Source: an uncultured Clostridia bacterium
GTDB lineage: Bacteria; Bacillota; Clostridia; Oscillospirales; Acutalibacteraceae
Direction: 5' to 3'
Assembly: GCA_946410005.1 (NCBI GenBank)
Contig: CAMJYS010000009.1
Location: forward strand, 1 to 13,309
Length of the DNA stretch: 13,309 bases
Each line of letters begins with the position of its first letter. The stretch's first letter is position 1. Shown here piece by piece: positions 1 through 7,701 of the stretch. The notes beneath the pieces are model-generated. The model was given only the letters and a program-made list of their open reading frames with translations. It was not told the origin of the DNA and ran no database searches. The translations under genes and the position numbers were made by a program.

Positions 1-27
1 TTTCCCTACACGACGCTCTTCCGATCT
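1..27. other. Illumina TruSeq adapter remnant (left end)
   Basis: The first 27 bases match the 3' part of the standard TruSeq read-1 adapter, ending in GCTCTTCCGATCT. They are not genomic. The serS reading frame is sensible up to base 28 and becomes adapter after it. Confidence 0.97.
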
Positions 28-312
28 TTCCAATTCACTTTGAAGTTTAGTTTTTTCCGAAATTTTATCCGAAAGCTCTTTCATTTCTACCATTACTTTT
101 GAAATATCCTCTCCTGATTTTTTCATCTCAGGTATTTTTTTGCTTACAGCATTTTGCTGAGCTTTCATACTTTCGGCTTCCTGTAAAATATTTCTTCTTT
201 CTTCGTCAATTTTTAAAATCTTATCAATTTCGTTATCTAAATTCATTTGACGATTTTTCATCGCCGCTTTTACCATTTCCGAATTATTTCTTATAACTTT
301 GATGTCCAACAT
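28..312 (-). CDS. serS: Seryl-tRNA synthetase, N-terminal part (cut by contig end)
   Basis: Seryl-tRNA synthetase charges tRNA-Ser with serine in the cytoplasm. Only the first 95 residues are present, starting MLDIKVIRNN. This matches the family's N-terminal tRNA-binding arm: a short lead helix, then a long charged helical stretch rich in Lys, Glu and Gln (residues about 25-95) typical of the antiparallel coiled coil that grips the long variable arm of tRNA-Ser. The class II catalytic core would lie beyond the contig end. The ATG at 310-312 has a GGAGA sequence 9 nt upstream, inside the end of the preceding gene, whose stop is 3 nt away. It is therefore probably the last visible gene of the parA-parB operon. 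No T-box leader can fit in the gap. The frame ends at the adapter, so the truncation is artificial. Confidence 0.9.
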
Positions 313-315
313 AAT

Positions 316-801
316 TTATTGTCTCCTATCATATTTTTTGGTTTTATATTTAGAACTACCCGCTCCGCTTTTAGGTAATCCTATACCTGAAATTATAGCA
401 CAAAAAGTCATTCCTAAACACATTAACACAAATGACATTACTATTTCCCCGACATTTACATTTATATGACTTAAAAACTTTACATATATTTCTGCAACTG
501 ACGCAAAAAGTCCGAAAAATAGCACCATTATTATATTTTTAAACGTAATTTTTGAGTAAATATTCGTTATTATTACTGCTATCACTCCTAATAAAAAATA
601 TTCACTTGCTCTCATAAAAATTGAAAAATCTGACGTTTTAAATCTATAATTTAGCTTCAATGAATTAAAAAAATCATTCACGATATTTGCTAATTTTTCG
701 CTTTTTACTGCGTTATTTACGTACGGATTCATGAATATCCACACTAAAATCGCCGCCGCTATTAGAATAAGTATTAAATTTCGCACTTTCTTATATATCA
801 T
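316..801 (-). CDS. VanZ-like small membrane protein
   Basis: A 161-residue protein with four predicted membrane segments (about residues 7-25, 66-84, 88-110 and 117-140) and a basic C-terminal tail (KYKTKKYDRRQ). The segment FMRASEYFLLGV resembles the R-x-x-H-x-x-E-Y-x-x-L-G core of VanZ-family proteins, but the usual His is not in place. The following segment with AEIYVKFL and a later VGEIVMSF resembles the family's DE-x-x-Q and R-x-x-D-V regions in degenerate form. VanZ-like proteins have no settled biochemistry; the founding member gives low-level teicoplanin resistance. Here the gene sits between parB (32 nt away) and serS (3 nt away), so it is probably co-transcribed housekeeping rather than a resistance gene. 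The SD is weak: AAAGG lies about 18 nt from the ATG. An in-frame TAA just upstream rules out a longer form. Confidence 0.6.
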   Translation of the reverse strand: MIYKKVRNLILILIAAAILVWIFMNPYVNNAVKSEKLANIVNDFFNSLKLNYRFKTSDFSIFMRASEYFLLGVIAVIITNIYSKITFKNIIMVLFFGLFASVAEIYVKFLSHINVNVGEIVMSFVLMCLGMTFCAIISGIGLPKSGAGSSKYKTKKYDRRQ

Positions 802-833
802 ACCAAAAACCCATTAACCTTTAAATTTTTCTA

Positions 834-1703
834 TTATTTTCCCCCGACAATACTATCATAAAACGCCATAAGGTCGTCTTTATCGGAAAACTCAATCTGA
901 ACTGTGTTTTTCTTTCTATTGCTTCCGGAAAGTATTTTTACTTTTCTGTTTAATCTACTCATCAAGTCAGACTCGATTTTTTGAATCAATTTATCTTGAA
1001 TCTTGATTTTTGGAGAATTTTCTTCCTCGTTTGCCTTGGAATTTATATTTTTTACTAATTGTTCAAGCTGACGAACATTTAAACCATTATTTAGAACTGA
1101 CATTAATGCTCGCTCGATATCTTCTTCATTTTCAAGGGATAACAATGTTCTTGCGTGTCCGACTGATATTTCGTTATTTTCGAGTCTTTCTATCACGCTT
1201 TTAGGAAGATTCAAAAGCCTCAATGTATTTGCTACGTATGAACGGGATTTTCCAACCGATGACGAAACTTTTTCCTGAGTAAATCCATAACTATCTATCA
1301 AAGATTTATAACCTTTTGCTTCTTCTACTGCTGACAAATTTTCTCTTTGCAAATTTTCTATTAACGCAAGCTCCATTATTTCAGCGTCATTAATATCTTT
1401 TATTATTACAGGGACTTCTGTAACTCCTGCCATTTTACAAGCTCTAAAACGTCTTTCGCCTGCTATTATTTTATATTTACCGCTTGCAAGAGGTTTAACC
1501 ACAATCGGCTGAATTAAGCCATGCGAAGCTATTGAGCTTGCAAGTTCTTTTAACGAATCATCATTAAAATTTATTCTCGGCTGGTCTTTATTTGCTTCTA
1601 ATTCGGAGATTTTTAAAGTAACCGGTATGTTTTCGTTTTCGGGATTATTTTCCATGAAAATTAAATCTAAGCCTTTGCCAAGTCCGCTCGATTTCGCTGA
1701 CAT
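834..1703 (-). CDS. parB: ParB/Spo0J chromosome-partition protein
   Basis: ParB is a CTP-dependent clamp that loads at parS, spreads along DNA and recruits condensin and ParA to organise and segregate origins. The 289-residue product has the full layout. The N-terminal SGLGKGLDLIF stretch is the ParA-stimulating segment. The CTP-binding domain has GERRFRA at 82-88 and ENLQRENLS at 116-124. The parS-recognising helix-turn-helix lies at about 141-163 (FTQEKVSSSVGKSRSYVANT). A variable linker and a C-terminal dimerisation domain follow. The start ATG has a purine-rich AGGTAGG element 9-10 nt upstream, overlapping the parA stop, and the gap to parA is 12 nt, so the two are translated from one mRNA. 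Three perfect parS sites lie within 2.2 kb. Length and motifs are normal. It is Spo0J-like rather than Noc, since no Noc-type sites (TATTTCCCGGGAAATA) are seen nearby. Confidence 0.97.
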   Translation of the reverse strand: MSAKSSGLGKGLDLIFMENNPENENIPVTLKISELEANKDQPRINFNDDSLKELASSIASHGLIQPIVVKPLASGKYKIIAGERRFRACKMAGVTEVPVIIKDINDAEIMELALIENLQRENLSAVEEAKGYKSLIDSYGFTQEKVSSSVGKSRSYVANTLRLLNLPKSVIERLENNEISVGHARTLLSLENEEDIERALMSVLNNGLNVRQLEQLVKNINSKANEEENSPKIKIQDKLIQKIESDLMSRLNRKVKILSGSNRKKNTVQIEFSDKDDLMAFYDSIVGGK

Positions 1704-1715
1704 ATTATTTTTCGC

Positions 1716-2486
1716 CTACCTATCGTTATTATTTTTCAAAAATTCTTTCGCCAAACTTTTATATGCAAATGTGCCCTTGTTAAATTTAGAAAAATACGCA
1801 ACAGGTTTGCCAAATCCGGGCGCTTCCGATAATTTTACAGCACGAGGTATAACTGTTTTGAACACTTTTTCGGGAAAATTTTTCTTTACTTCATCTGCAA
1901 CTTGTTTAGTAAGATTCAATCTTAAGTCGCACATTGTCATCAAAATTCCTTCCAATTCCAATTCAGAATTATGGTGTCTTTTTACCACTTTTATTGTGTT
2001 TATGAGCTGTGAAAGACCTTCTAAAGCATAAAATTCGCACTGAATAGGTATTAAAACCGAATCACTCGCACAAAAAGCGTTTATAGTTATAATTCCGAGA
2101 GATGGCGGACAATCTATGAATATATAATCATATTTATTTTTCAGATGAGAAATTTTATTTTTTAATTTAGATTCTTTCCCGGAAAACAGACTTATTCCGG
2201 CGTCTGCAGAAGCAAGATTTATGTGCGACGGTATTAAATCTAAATTTTTAAAACCTGTGTTAATAATCGCCTCTTCTGCGGAAATCTCTTTTTCTAAAAC
2301 ATCATAGGCGGATAGCTTTATTCCTCGCTTGTCTATACCCATCCCACTTGTTGTATTTCCCTGTGGGTCTAAATCTATTACTAAAACTTTTTTGTTTAAA
2401 ATTCCGACGCTTGCCGACAAATTAATCGATGTGGTTGTCTTTCCAACTCCACCTTTTTGGTTCGAAATAGATACGATTTTTCCCAT
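1716..2486 (-). CDS. parA: ParA/Soj chromosome-partition ATPase
   Basis: ParA/Soj is a deviant-Walker ATPase that dimerises on the nucleoid with ATP, is triggered by ParB, and in Firmicutes also controls DnaA activity at oriC. The 256-residue protein carries the deviant Walker A KGGVGKTTT at 11-19, with the signature lysine K11. It also has the Walker A' region VLVIDLDPQGNTT and the Walker B segment YIFIDCPPSLG. It is the short chromosomal type without an N-terminal DNA-binding domain. The ATG is preceded by AAGGAG with good spacing. Upstream are two extended -10 promoters and two parS sites, which suggests control by the partition proteins themselves. parB follows 12 nt after the stop. Confidence 0.97.
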   Translation of the reverse strand: MGKIVSISNQKGGVGKTTTSINLSASVGILNKKVLVIDLDPQGNTTSGMGIDKRGIKLSAYDVLEKEISAEEAIINTGFKNLDLIPSHINLASADAGISLFSGKESKLKNKISHLKNKYDYIFIDCPPSLGIITINAFCASDSVLIPIQCEFYALEGLSQLINTIKVVKRHHNSELELEGILMTMCDLRLNLTKQVADEVKKNFPEKVFKTVIPRAVKLSEAPGFGKPVAYFSKFNKGTFAYKSLAKEFLKNNNDR

Positions 2487-2512
2487 GTTTTCTCCTTATG
2501 AAATTTAATTTT

Positions 2513-2528
2513 TTAACTTTAAAATTAA
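2513..2528. promoter_or_regulatory. Imperfect operator-like palindrome, copy A
   Basis: TTAACTTTAAAATTAA, one mismatch from the perfect palindrome found in copy B. It lies just downstream of the parA -10 element, over the expected transcription start. A repressor site is possible, but the sequence is AT-rich and may be chance. Confidence 0.3.
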
Positions 2529-2536
2529 TTATATCA
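2528..2536 (-). promoter_or_regulatory. Extended -10 promoter of parA (copy A)
   Basis: On the minus strand this reads TGATATAAT, a consensus -10 with the TGn extension. The -35 position 17 bp upstream is only TATATA-like, which is usual for extended -10 promoters. It would start transcription near 2521, about 35 nt before the parA start codon. Confidence 0.65.
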
Positions 2537-2564
2537 CAAAAAATAATTTTTATATACAAAAAAG

Positions 2565-2580
2565 TGTTTCACGTGAAACA
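2565..2580. promoter_or_regulatory. parS site 1
   Basis: TGTTTCACGTGAAACA, a perfect match to the bacterial parS consensus bound by ParB. The palindrome extends perfectly to 22 bp (2562-2583). On the minus strand it is followed directly by six T residues, so the RNA could also fold as a terminator-like hairpin. Confidence 0.97.
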
Positions 2581-2691
2581 CTTCTAAACAAAATCATTAC
2601 ATTACAAAGAGCTTTTGGAAATTTGTAAATTTTTATAAGAAAACTTTTTAAAAATAAAATTTAACACAATATATTTTCGTGTATCTCTTTT

Positions 2692-2707
2692 TTAACTTTA
2701 AAGTTAA
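2692..2707. promoter_or_regulatory. Perfect operator-like palindrome, copy B
   Basis: TTAACTTTAAAGTTAA, a perfect 16-bp palindrome just downstream of a -10 element, in the position of a transcription start. It could be a repressor site. The protein that would bind it is unknown. Confidence 0.35.
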
Positions 2708-2715
2708 TTATATCA
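2707..2715 (-). promoter_or_regulatory. Extended -10 promoter (copy B), second promoter toward parA
   Basis: TGATATAAT on the minus strand, identical to copy A. It would start about 215 nt upstream of parA, and its transcript would cross parS site 1 before reaching the gene. Confidence 0.5.
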
Positions 2716-2742
2716 CAAAAAATAATTTTTATATATAAAAAA

Positions 2743-2758
2743 TGTTTCACGTGAAACA
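2743..2758. promoter_or_regulatory. parS site 2
   Basis: TGTTTCACGTGAAACA, a perfect consensus parS. Flanking A and T tracts extend the palindrome to 24 bp (2739-2762). It lies just after the rsmG stop codon. On the minus strand the hairpin arm runs into a T-rich tract, so it may also end rsmG transcription. Confidence 0.97.
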
Positions 2759-2780
2759 TTTTGGAATGAATCTCGTGAAA

Positions 2781-3485
2781 CTACAAGCGATTTTTAGAAA
2801 TTTGTAAACTCGTGCGAGGATATTTTTTCGGAGTAAGCTTTATTTTCTTGATAATAATAATATTTCTAGAACCTTTATCGTATGGCAACTCGAATTTTTC
2901 ACATCTCTCTAATTTTCCGCCTAAAGCTTCAATGGCATTTTCGGCATTCGAAAGTTCGGTTTCAAAATCGGGACCTTTCAGCGCAACAAAATAACATCCG
3001 ACTTTTGCAAAAGGCAATGTATATTCGCAAAGAATATTAAGCGGTGCGACGGCTCTGGAAACTACTACATCGAATTTTTCACGATACTCAAATTTTCGCC
3101 CAAATTCTTCCGCTCGACCATGAATTGTACTGTAGTTTATATTTAATTTTTTTGATAATTTATCTAAAAAAACTATTCTTTTATTTAAACTATCCAAAAG
3201 CGTTAAATCTATATTTTCTTTTAAAATTTTTATCGGAACGCCGGGAAATCCGGCTCCTGTTCCTATATCTATAACTTTATTGTTTTTCCCAAAATCTAAA
3301 AATTTGTCTATTATAATGCTGTCGAGAAAATGCTTTATGATTATATCTTCGGGATTTTTTATCGCTGTTAAATTCGTATGCGAGTTATACTCTATCAAAA
3401 AATCCATATAAATTTTAAATTTTTCGAGCTGATTTTCGCTCAACGATATTCCATTTTTATTCGCTTCTTCAAATAGAATTTTCAT
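2781..3485 (-). CDS. rsmG: 16S rRNA (guanine-527-N7)-methyltransferase RsmG
   Basis: RsmG (GidB) methylates G527 of 16S rRNA using S-adenosylmethionine; loss of this mark gives low-level streptomycin resistance in several bacteria. The 234-residue protein has the family's N-terminal helical part with NLTAI (38-42) and KHFLDS (51-56). The SAM-binding loop IGTGAGFPG is at 74-82, and the VSRAVAPL motif at about 142-149. The tail is basic, with the usual YPR element. The ATG at 3483-3485 has a GAGGT ribosome site about 9 nt upstream. The first 17 nt overlap the end of mnmG in another frame, so translation is probably coupled. It is the last gene of the jag-mnmE-mnmG-rsmG operon. Length is normal. 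Confidence 0.97.
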   Translation of the reverse strand: MKILFEEANKNGISLSENQLEKFKIYMDFLIEYNSHTNLTAIKNPEDIIIKHFLDSIIIDKFLDFGKNNKVIDIGTGAGFPGVPIKILKENIDLTLLDSLNKRIVFLDKLSKKLNINYSTIHGRAEEFGRKFEYREKFDVVVSRAVAPLNILCEYTLPFAKVGCYFVALKGPDFETELSNAENAIEALGGKLERCEKFELPYDKGSRNIIIIKKIKLTPKKYPRTSLQISKNRL

Positions 3486-5367
3486 CGCTATTTACCTCAT
3501 TTTTATTAAACTTTGTGGCTAACCAGATTATCAAAACAGATATATCCGCAGGGCTTACGCCCGATATTCTCGATGCTTGTCCGATATTATTCGGCTTTAA
3601 TTTTGATAATTTTTCTATTGCCTCCAAACGCAAACCTTTTATTTCTGAAAAATCCAAATCCTTCGGCAAGATTTTCTTTTCGAGTCGTCTCATTTCGGAA
3701 ATTTGGCGATTTTGGCGATTTATATATCCTTCATATTTTATTTCAACTTGTACTTTTTCTAATATTTCGGAAGAAATTTCCAGCCTTGTCGTATCAAACT
3801 GTTTTAAATCTTTGTACGAAATTTGCGGGCGTTTAAGTAAATCAACTAATTTCACTCCGCTTTCGATTGGCGATGTTTCACGTGAAACAAGTACGTCATT
3901 GAGTTCTTTTGACGGAGCAATAACAACTGTATTTACCCTCTTGATTTCTTCTTCTTTTAATCTTTGAACCTCGCAAAACTCTTCCCATCTCTTATCGCCT
4001 ATAAGTCCTATTTTTCGGCCGATTGGAGTTAGTCTTTCGTCTGCGTTATCTTGCCTTAAAACCAGTCTATATTCCGACCTGGACGTCATCATTCTATACG
4101 GGTCATTTGCGCCTTTTATAACTAAATCGTCAATTAATGTTCCAATATATGATGTCCCTCTGTCGAGTATCAATGGTTCTTCTTTTTTTATTTTCAATGC
4201 CGCATTAATCCCTGCGACTAATCCTTGTGCGGCGGCTTCTTCATAACCCGAACTACCATTGAATTGCCCTGCTCCGTACAGTCCGGGAAACTCTTTATAT
4301 TCAAGCGTAGAGTACATCTGCTCAGGGTCGCCGATATCGTACTCGATCGCATACGCAGGACGCATTATTTTTACGTTTTCCAATCCCGGAATAGTCCTGT
4401 ACATCTGAATTTGAACATCCTCGGGAAGTGATGTGGACATACCTTGCAAATACATTTCGTCCGTTCCCAATCCACACGGTTCGATGAACATTTGATGGCG
4501 TTTTTTGTCGGGAAATCTTACAATTTTATCCTCTATACTCGGGCAATATCTCGGCCCTACACCTTCTATTTTTCCGCTATACATCGGCGACCTATGAAGA
4601 TTATTTAAAATAACCTCTTTTGTTTTATCATTTGTCCAAGAAATATAACACACAACTTTATTTTCGCCGATATTCTTTGTATCTTTCGAAAACGGTACGA
4701 TTTTTTCGTCTCCATATTGTGGTTCTAAGTTTTCAAAATTAATACTCGACTTCAAAACTCTTGCCGGAGTTCCGGTTTTAAAACGCTTTATTTTAACACC
4801 TAAACGTTTTAAAGATTCTCCGAGCAATGTTGCCGGAAAAACACCGTCAGGACCGCTATTATACGATGTTTCTCCTATATGAACAACACCTTCCAAAAAC
4901 GTTCCTGTCGCCATTACAACAGCTTTTGCTTTATATCTAATATTATTTCGGGAAGTTAAAATCCACTCGTCATTTTCTCTTGAAATATCAACTATTTCAG
5001 CTTGTTTTAAAAATAAATTTTCTTGACGCTCGAGCTTTCTTTTCATTATTTCCTTATAACGATTTCTGTCTATCTGCGCTCTTAAAGAATGTACCGCAGG
5101 GCCTTTTCCTAAATTAAGCATACGGCTTTGCAAAAAACACTCGTCCGTCGTGCGACCCATTTCTCCGCCTAATGCATCTATTTCGCAGACTAAATGCCCT
5201 TTTGCGGTACCTCCGATAGATGGATTGCACGGACAATTTCCGACAGAATCCAAATTTATTGCAAAAACCGCTGTTTTACAGCCAAGTCGTGCTGAGGCTA
5301 ATCCCGCTTCGATTCCTGCGTGACCTGCCCCGATTACAACCACTTCATAATTTTCCACGTAACTCAA
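3469..5367 (-). CDS. mnmG: tRNA uridine 5-carboxymethylaminomethyl-modification enzyme MnmG (GidA)
   Basis: MnmG is the FAD-binding partner of MnmE. Together they modify the wobble uridine U34 of certain tRNAs to cmnm5U/nm5U using methylene-THF. The FAD-binding N-terminus reads [14 protein letters not shown]. Other family motifs are [34 protein letters not shown] and [13 protein letters not shown] near the C-terminus. I place the start at a TTG (5365-5367), giving 632 residues, close to the family norm of about 630. A GTG three codons later (5356-5358) is the alternative. The frame is open to a TTG at 5409, but that would overlap mnmE and add about 14 unusual residues. An AGAGG sequence lies 12 nt before the chosen TTG. 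The family's EPEG element reads EPCG here. The gene carries a perfect parS in its coding sequence (3874-3889). Confidence 0.95.
   Translation of the reverse strand: MSYVENYEVVVIGAGHAGIEAGLASARLGCKTAVFAINLDSVGNCPCNPSIGGTAKGHLVCEIDALGGEMGRTTDECFLQSRMLNLGKGPAVHSLRAQIDRNRYKEIMKRKLERQENLFLKQAEIVDISRENDEWILTSRNNIRYKAKAVVMATGTFLEGVVHIGETSYNSGPDGVFPATLLGESLKRLGVKIKRFKTGTPARVLKSSINFENLEPQYGDEKIVPFSKDTKNIGENKVVCYISWTNDKTKEVILNNLHRSPMYSGKIEGVGPRYCPSIEDKIVRFPDKKRHQMFIEPCGLGTDEMYLQGMSTSLPEDVQIQMYRTIPGLENVKIMRPAYAIEYDIGDPEQMYSTLEYKEFPGLYGAGQFNGSSGYEEAAAQGLVAGINAALKIKKEEPLILDRGTSYIGTLIDDLVIKGANDPYRMMTSRSEYRLVLRQDNADERLTPIGRKIGLIGDKRWEEFCEVQRLKEEEIKRVNTVVIAPSKELNDVLVSRETSPIESGVKLVDLLKRPQISYKDLKQFDTTRLEISSEILEKVQVEIKYEGYINRQNRQISEMRRLEKKILPKDLDFSEIKGLRLEAIEKLSKLKPNNIGQASRISGVSPADISVLIIWLATKFNKNEVNSDENSI
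3874..3889. promoter_or_regulatory. parS site 3, inside mnmG
   Basis: TGTTTCACGTGAAACA, a perfect 16-bp parS within the mnmG reading frame, encoding the VSRET segment in the C-terminal part of the protein. It lies 1.1 kb from parS 2. Confidence 0.95.
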
Positions 5368-5393
5368 TTTAAAATTACACCTCTTAAAAATTT

Positions 5394-6770
5394 TTATTTT
5401 CCTACACAAAATTTAGAAAATATTTTATTAACTACTGCTTCGCTTGCACTCTCTCCTGTAATTTCCATTATTTTCTCAACAGCATCTTGCAGAAGTACCG
5501 TAACGGCATCAAATGTCATTTTTTGGTCGATTTCTTCAAGCGCTTCTTCCAATATTTTTTTGACGTTATTCATTACGTTTAACTGTCTTTCGTTCGAAAT
5601 AACCATATTCGATGGCTCAATATCCGATATTCCAACTATATTTTCGAAAATTTCTTTGAGTTTTTCTATTCCTTCGCCGTTTATTGCTGATATTTCAACA
5701 ATTCTATCCGAAAATGTTGATAACAATTCTTCTTTTTCAATTTTTTTATTTAAATCGCATTTGTTGAGTATGACAATTGTTCTTTTTGGATTGCACTTAT
5801 CAATAAGTTCTCTGTCTTGCTCCAAAATGCCCGCAGATGCATCTAAAACAAGAAAAATTACATCAGACATACCTATACTCTCTTTTGCTTTTTTAACTCC
5901 GATTTGCTCTATTACATTGTCCGTATCACGTATTCCGGCTGTATCGACCAACAACAATGGAATATCGCCGAGCATTACAGACTCCTCTATTACATCTCTT
6001 GTCGTACCGGGTATATCGGTTACAATTGATTTTTCAAAGCCCGAAAGCAAATTCATAAGCGTAGATTTGCCAACATTCGGACGGCCAATTATTGCAGTTT
6101 TTACGCCCTCTTTTAAGATTTTACAAGTGTCATAGTTTTTTATTAAACTCAAAACATCGTTATATACTTTTTCGACGCCTATTTTGAGCGTGTTTTCGTC
6201 TACCGCCGGGACTTCGTCTTCGGGATAATCCGCCCAAACGCTTAAATTCGCCACTATATCAACTATATTATTTTTTATTTTAGTTATGTTTTTACCTGCT
6301 GTTCCTTCTAAAAAACTATACGCAATTTTATTTGATTTTTCGCCTTTTGCGGATATTAAATCCATAACTGCTTCAGCTTGTGAAAGATTCATTTTCCCGT
6401 TTAAAAACGCTCTTTTTGTAAACTCTCCGGGTTCTGCAGGCCTCGCTCCGGATTCAAATACAGCTCTCAACAATCTTTTTGTCAAATACATTCCGCCGTG
6501 ACAGGAAATTTCTACAACGTTTTCGCCTGTATAACTATTTGGAGCTTTAAAAACCAGCGCTATTGCTTCGTCTATAAATTCATTATTATGAATTATTTTT
6601 CCGTATTTTGCTCTATATCCGCCTAAATTGCTAATGCATCCTTTTTGCTGACCAAAATACGGCTTAAAAACATTCTCCGCTATACTAAAGGCATCTTCGC
6701 CCGATATTCTTACAACTCCGATTCCACCGACTCCCTGCGCTGTTGCAATCGCCGCAATCGTATCACTCAT
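5394..6770 (-). CDS. mnmE: tRNA-modification GTPase MnmE (TrmE)
   Basis: MnmE is a G-domain protein activated by potassium-dependent dimerisation. With MnmG it modifies U34 of tRNAs that read split codon boxes. The 458-residue protein is full length. It has an N-terminal folate-binding domain (about 1-118), a helical region and an inserted G domain: G1 GRPNVGKS at 229-236, G2 GTTRD at 255-259, G3 DTAG at 276-279, then G4 NKCD. It ends in FCVGK, the conserved C-x-G-K catalytic tail. The ATG at 6768-6770 is preceded by AAAGGAGGT with a rather long spacing of 12 nt. A stable hairpin (6800-6823) sits just upstream of that site. mnmG follows after 26 nt. Confidence 0.97.
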   Translation of the reverse strand: MSDTIAAIATAQGVGGIGVVRISGEDAFSIAENVFKPYFGQQKGCISNLGGYRAKYGKIIHNNEFIDEAIALVFKAPNSYTGENVVEISCHGGMYLTKRLLRAVFESGARPAEPGEFTKRAFLNGKMNLSQAEAVMDLISAKGEKSNKIAYSFLEGTAGKNITKIKNNIVDIVANLSVWADYPEDEVPAVDENTLKIGVEKVYNDVLSLIKNYDTCKILKEGVKTAIIGRPNVGKSTLMNLLSGFEKSIVTDIPGTTRDVIEESVMLGDIPLLLVDTAGIRDTDNVIEQIGVKKAKESIGMSDVIFLVLDASAGILEQDRELIDKCNPKRTIVILNKCDLNKKIEKEELLSTFSDRIVEISAINGEGIEKLKEIFENIVGISDIEPSNMVISNERQLNVMNNVKKILEEALEEIDQKMTFDAVTVLLQDAVEKIMEITGESASEAVVNKIFSKFCVGK

Positions 6771-6799
6771 AAAAACAATTCAACCTCCTTTAAATTTAA

Positions 6800-6823
6800 T
6801 GCTCCCTTTTAAAAAAGGGAGCA
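6800..6823 (-). promoter_or_regulatory. Hairpin in the jag-mnmE gap
   Basis: Inverted repeat TGCTCCC / GGGAGCA, with T and A runs between the arms that extend the stem by three to four pairs. In the direction of transcription it is followed by ATTAAATTT, not a clean T tract. It therefore looks more like a transcript-stability or partial-attenuation element than a full terminator. It ends about 9 nt before the mnmE ribosome site. Confidence 0.6.
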
Positions 6824-6848
6824 CAAAACACAACTAAAAAAATTAAAA

Positions 6849-7550
6849 TCAAGCATCTTCTGTTTCAAAAATATCGTATTCTTTATCTTTTCCGACTGTA
6901 ACGCTCTCGTTGTTCGTATTAATTACGGGAGATATCACTACACTGCGACAAGTTCCGTCACCTTCTGACCACGCTTTTATACCATCGATTTTTCCTATCG
7001 CACTGTGGACTATTTTTCTTTCATAGCTACGCATTGGATAAAGCTTATACGTCTTACCTGTTTTCAAAACTTGGTCTACATAATATTTTGCCATCGAAAC
7101 CAAAACTTGGCTATGATTTTCACGATAATTTGCAGCCGCTATATGTATTTTACAAAAACGTCCTTTATTACTTGAATTAGCAATTAAAGCTGTAATATAT
7201 TGTAAAGAATCCAACGTATCTCCGTGACGCCCGATAACATATCCTACATCGTCACCTGTTATTTTTATTTCGCAACAGTCAGGCTCGTCCGACGTAATCT
7301 CTATCTTCAAATCTTTAAGTCCCATATAATACAATGTTTCTTTTAAAAATTCTACTGCTTTTTGCGAAGCTGGCTTTCTGACTGATGCTTTTATCTGTGC
7401 TATTTTTCCACCAAACATACCTAAAAGTTTTTTTGATGGCATCTGCAAAATTTCTATTTCTAAATCTTTTTCAGTTACTCCAAGCATATCACATGCTTTT
7501 TCTTTTGCTATTTCAATCGTTTCTCCTGAAGTATATACTTCATCTACCAT
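6849..7550 (-). CDS. jag: RNA-binding protein Jag/KhpB (EloR family)
   Basis: Jag/KhpB/EloR proteins bind RNA, and in Gram-positive bacteria help regulate cell elongation and division. The 233-residue product has the three family domains in order. The Jag-N domain is at about 1-55. A KH domain follows with its G-x-x-G loop as GRHG at 107-110. A C-terminal R3H domain has the R-x-x-x-H core at R178-H182. The ATG at 7548-7550 follows a strong GGAGGAG. A perfect sigma-A promoter lies about 60 nt upstream, so jag heads its own unit with mnmE, mnmG and rsmG even though yidC precedes it. Jag next to yidC is the standard order in Firmicutes. The acidic tail after the R3H domain (to EDA) is variable in the family. 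Confidence 0.95.
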   Translation of the reverse strand: MVDEVYTSGETIEIAKEKACDMLGVTEKDLEIEILQMPSKKLLGMFGGKIAQIKASVRKPASQKAVEFLKETLYYMGLKDLKIEITSDEPDCCEIKITGDDVGYVIGRHGDTLDSLQYITALIANSSNKGRFCKIHIAAANYRENHSQVLVSMAKYYVDQVLKTGKTYKLYPMRSYERKIVHSAIGKIDGIKAWSEGDGTCRSVVISPVINTNNESVTVGKDKEYDIFETEDA

Positions 7551-7608
7551 ATTTTATCGCTCCTCCGGATTATACACTACTATTAATACAAAAATGTTAT
7601 TATTATGT

Positions 7609-7637
7609 ATTATAATTATATCTTAAAGTTTTGTCAA
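7609..7637 (-). promoter_or_regulatory. Consensus promoter of jag-mnmE-mnmG-rsmG
   Basis: On the minus strand: TTGACA (7632-7637), exactly 17 bp, then TATAAT (7609-7614), a perfect vegetative promoter. The start would be near 7602, giving a leader of about 50 nt. It lies between the yidC stop and jag. Confidence 0.9.
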
Positions 7638-7701
7638 TCTTGGTTTAATTTTATAAAAAAATATACTATAAATTATTTTTTTTATTTTAATTCCACAAAA
7701 T

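Larger units (their letters stand above)
2509..2580. repeat. Direct repeat copy A: promoter plus parS module
   Basis: About 72 bp nearly identical to 2688-2758, with about two substitutions and a 1-bp indel. Both copies run through the palindrome, the extended -10, the T/A tract and parS in the same order and orientation. Confidence 0.9.
2688..2758. repeat. Direct repeat copy B: promoter plus parS module
   Basis: Second copy of the module at 2509-2580, offset by about 179 bp. The roughly 105 bp between the copies are AT-rich and hold no gene or other signal that I can support. Confidence 0.9.

Noticed and set aside
99..296. 65-codon plus-strand ORF
   Set aside because: It is antisense to the serS coiled-coil region, which is clearly coding on the minus strand.
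735..743. ATATCCACA, one mismatch to a DnaA box
   Set aside because: It is a single site inside a coding sequence 11 kb from the origin, at the frequency expected by chance.
2767..2782. Possible degenerate fourth parS
   Set aside because: Only 12 of 16 bases match and one half-site is broken. It may be chance next to the rsmG stop codon.
5368..5409. Longer mnmG form starting at a TTG at 5407-5409
   Set aside because: It would overlap mnmE and add a non-family extension. The AGAGG ribosome site lies downstream of that TTG.
5320..6135. 271-codon plus-strand ORF
   Set aside because: It is antisense to mnmE and mnmG, which have complete family motifs on the other strand. Its composition (Ser/Ile/Phe-rich) is that of a shadow frame.
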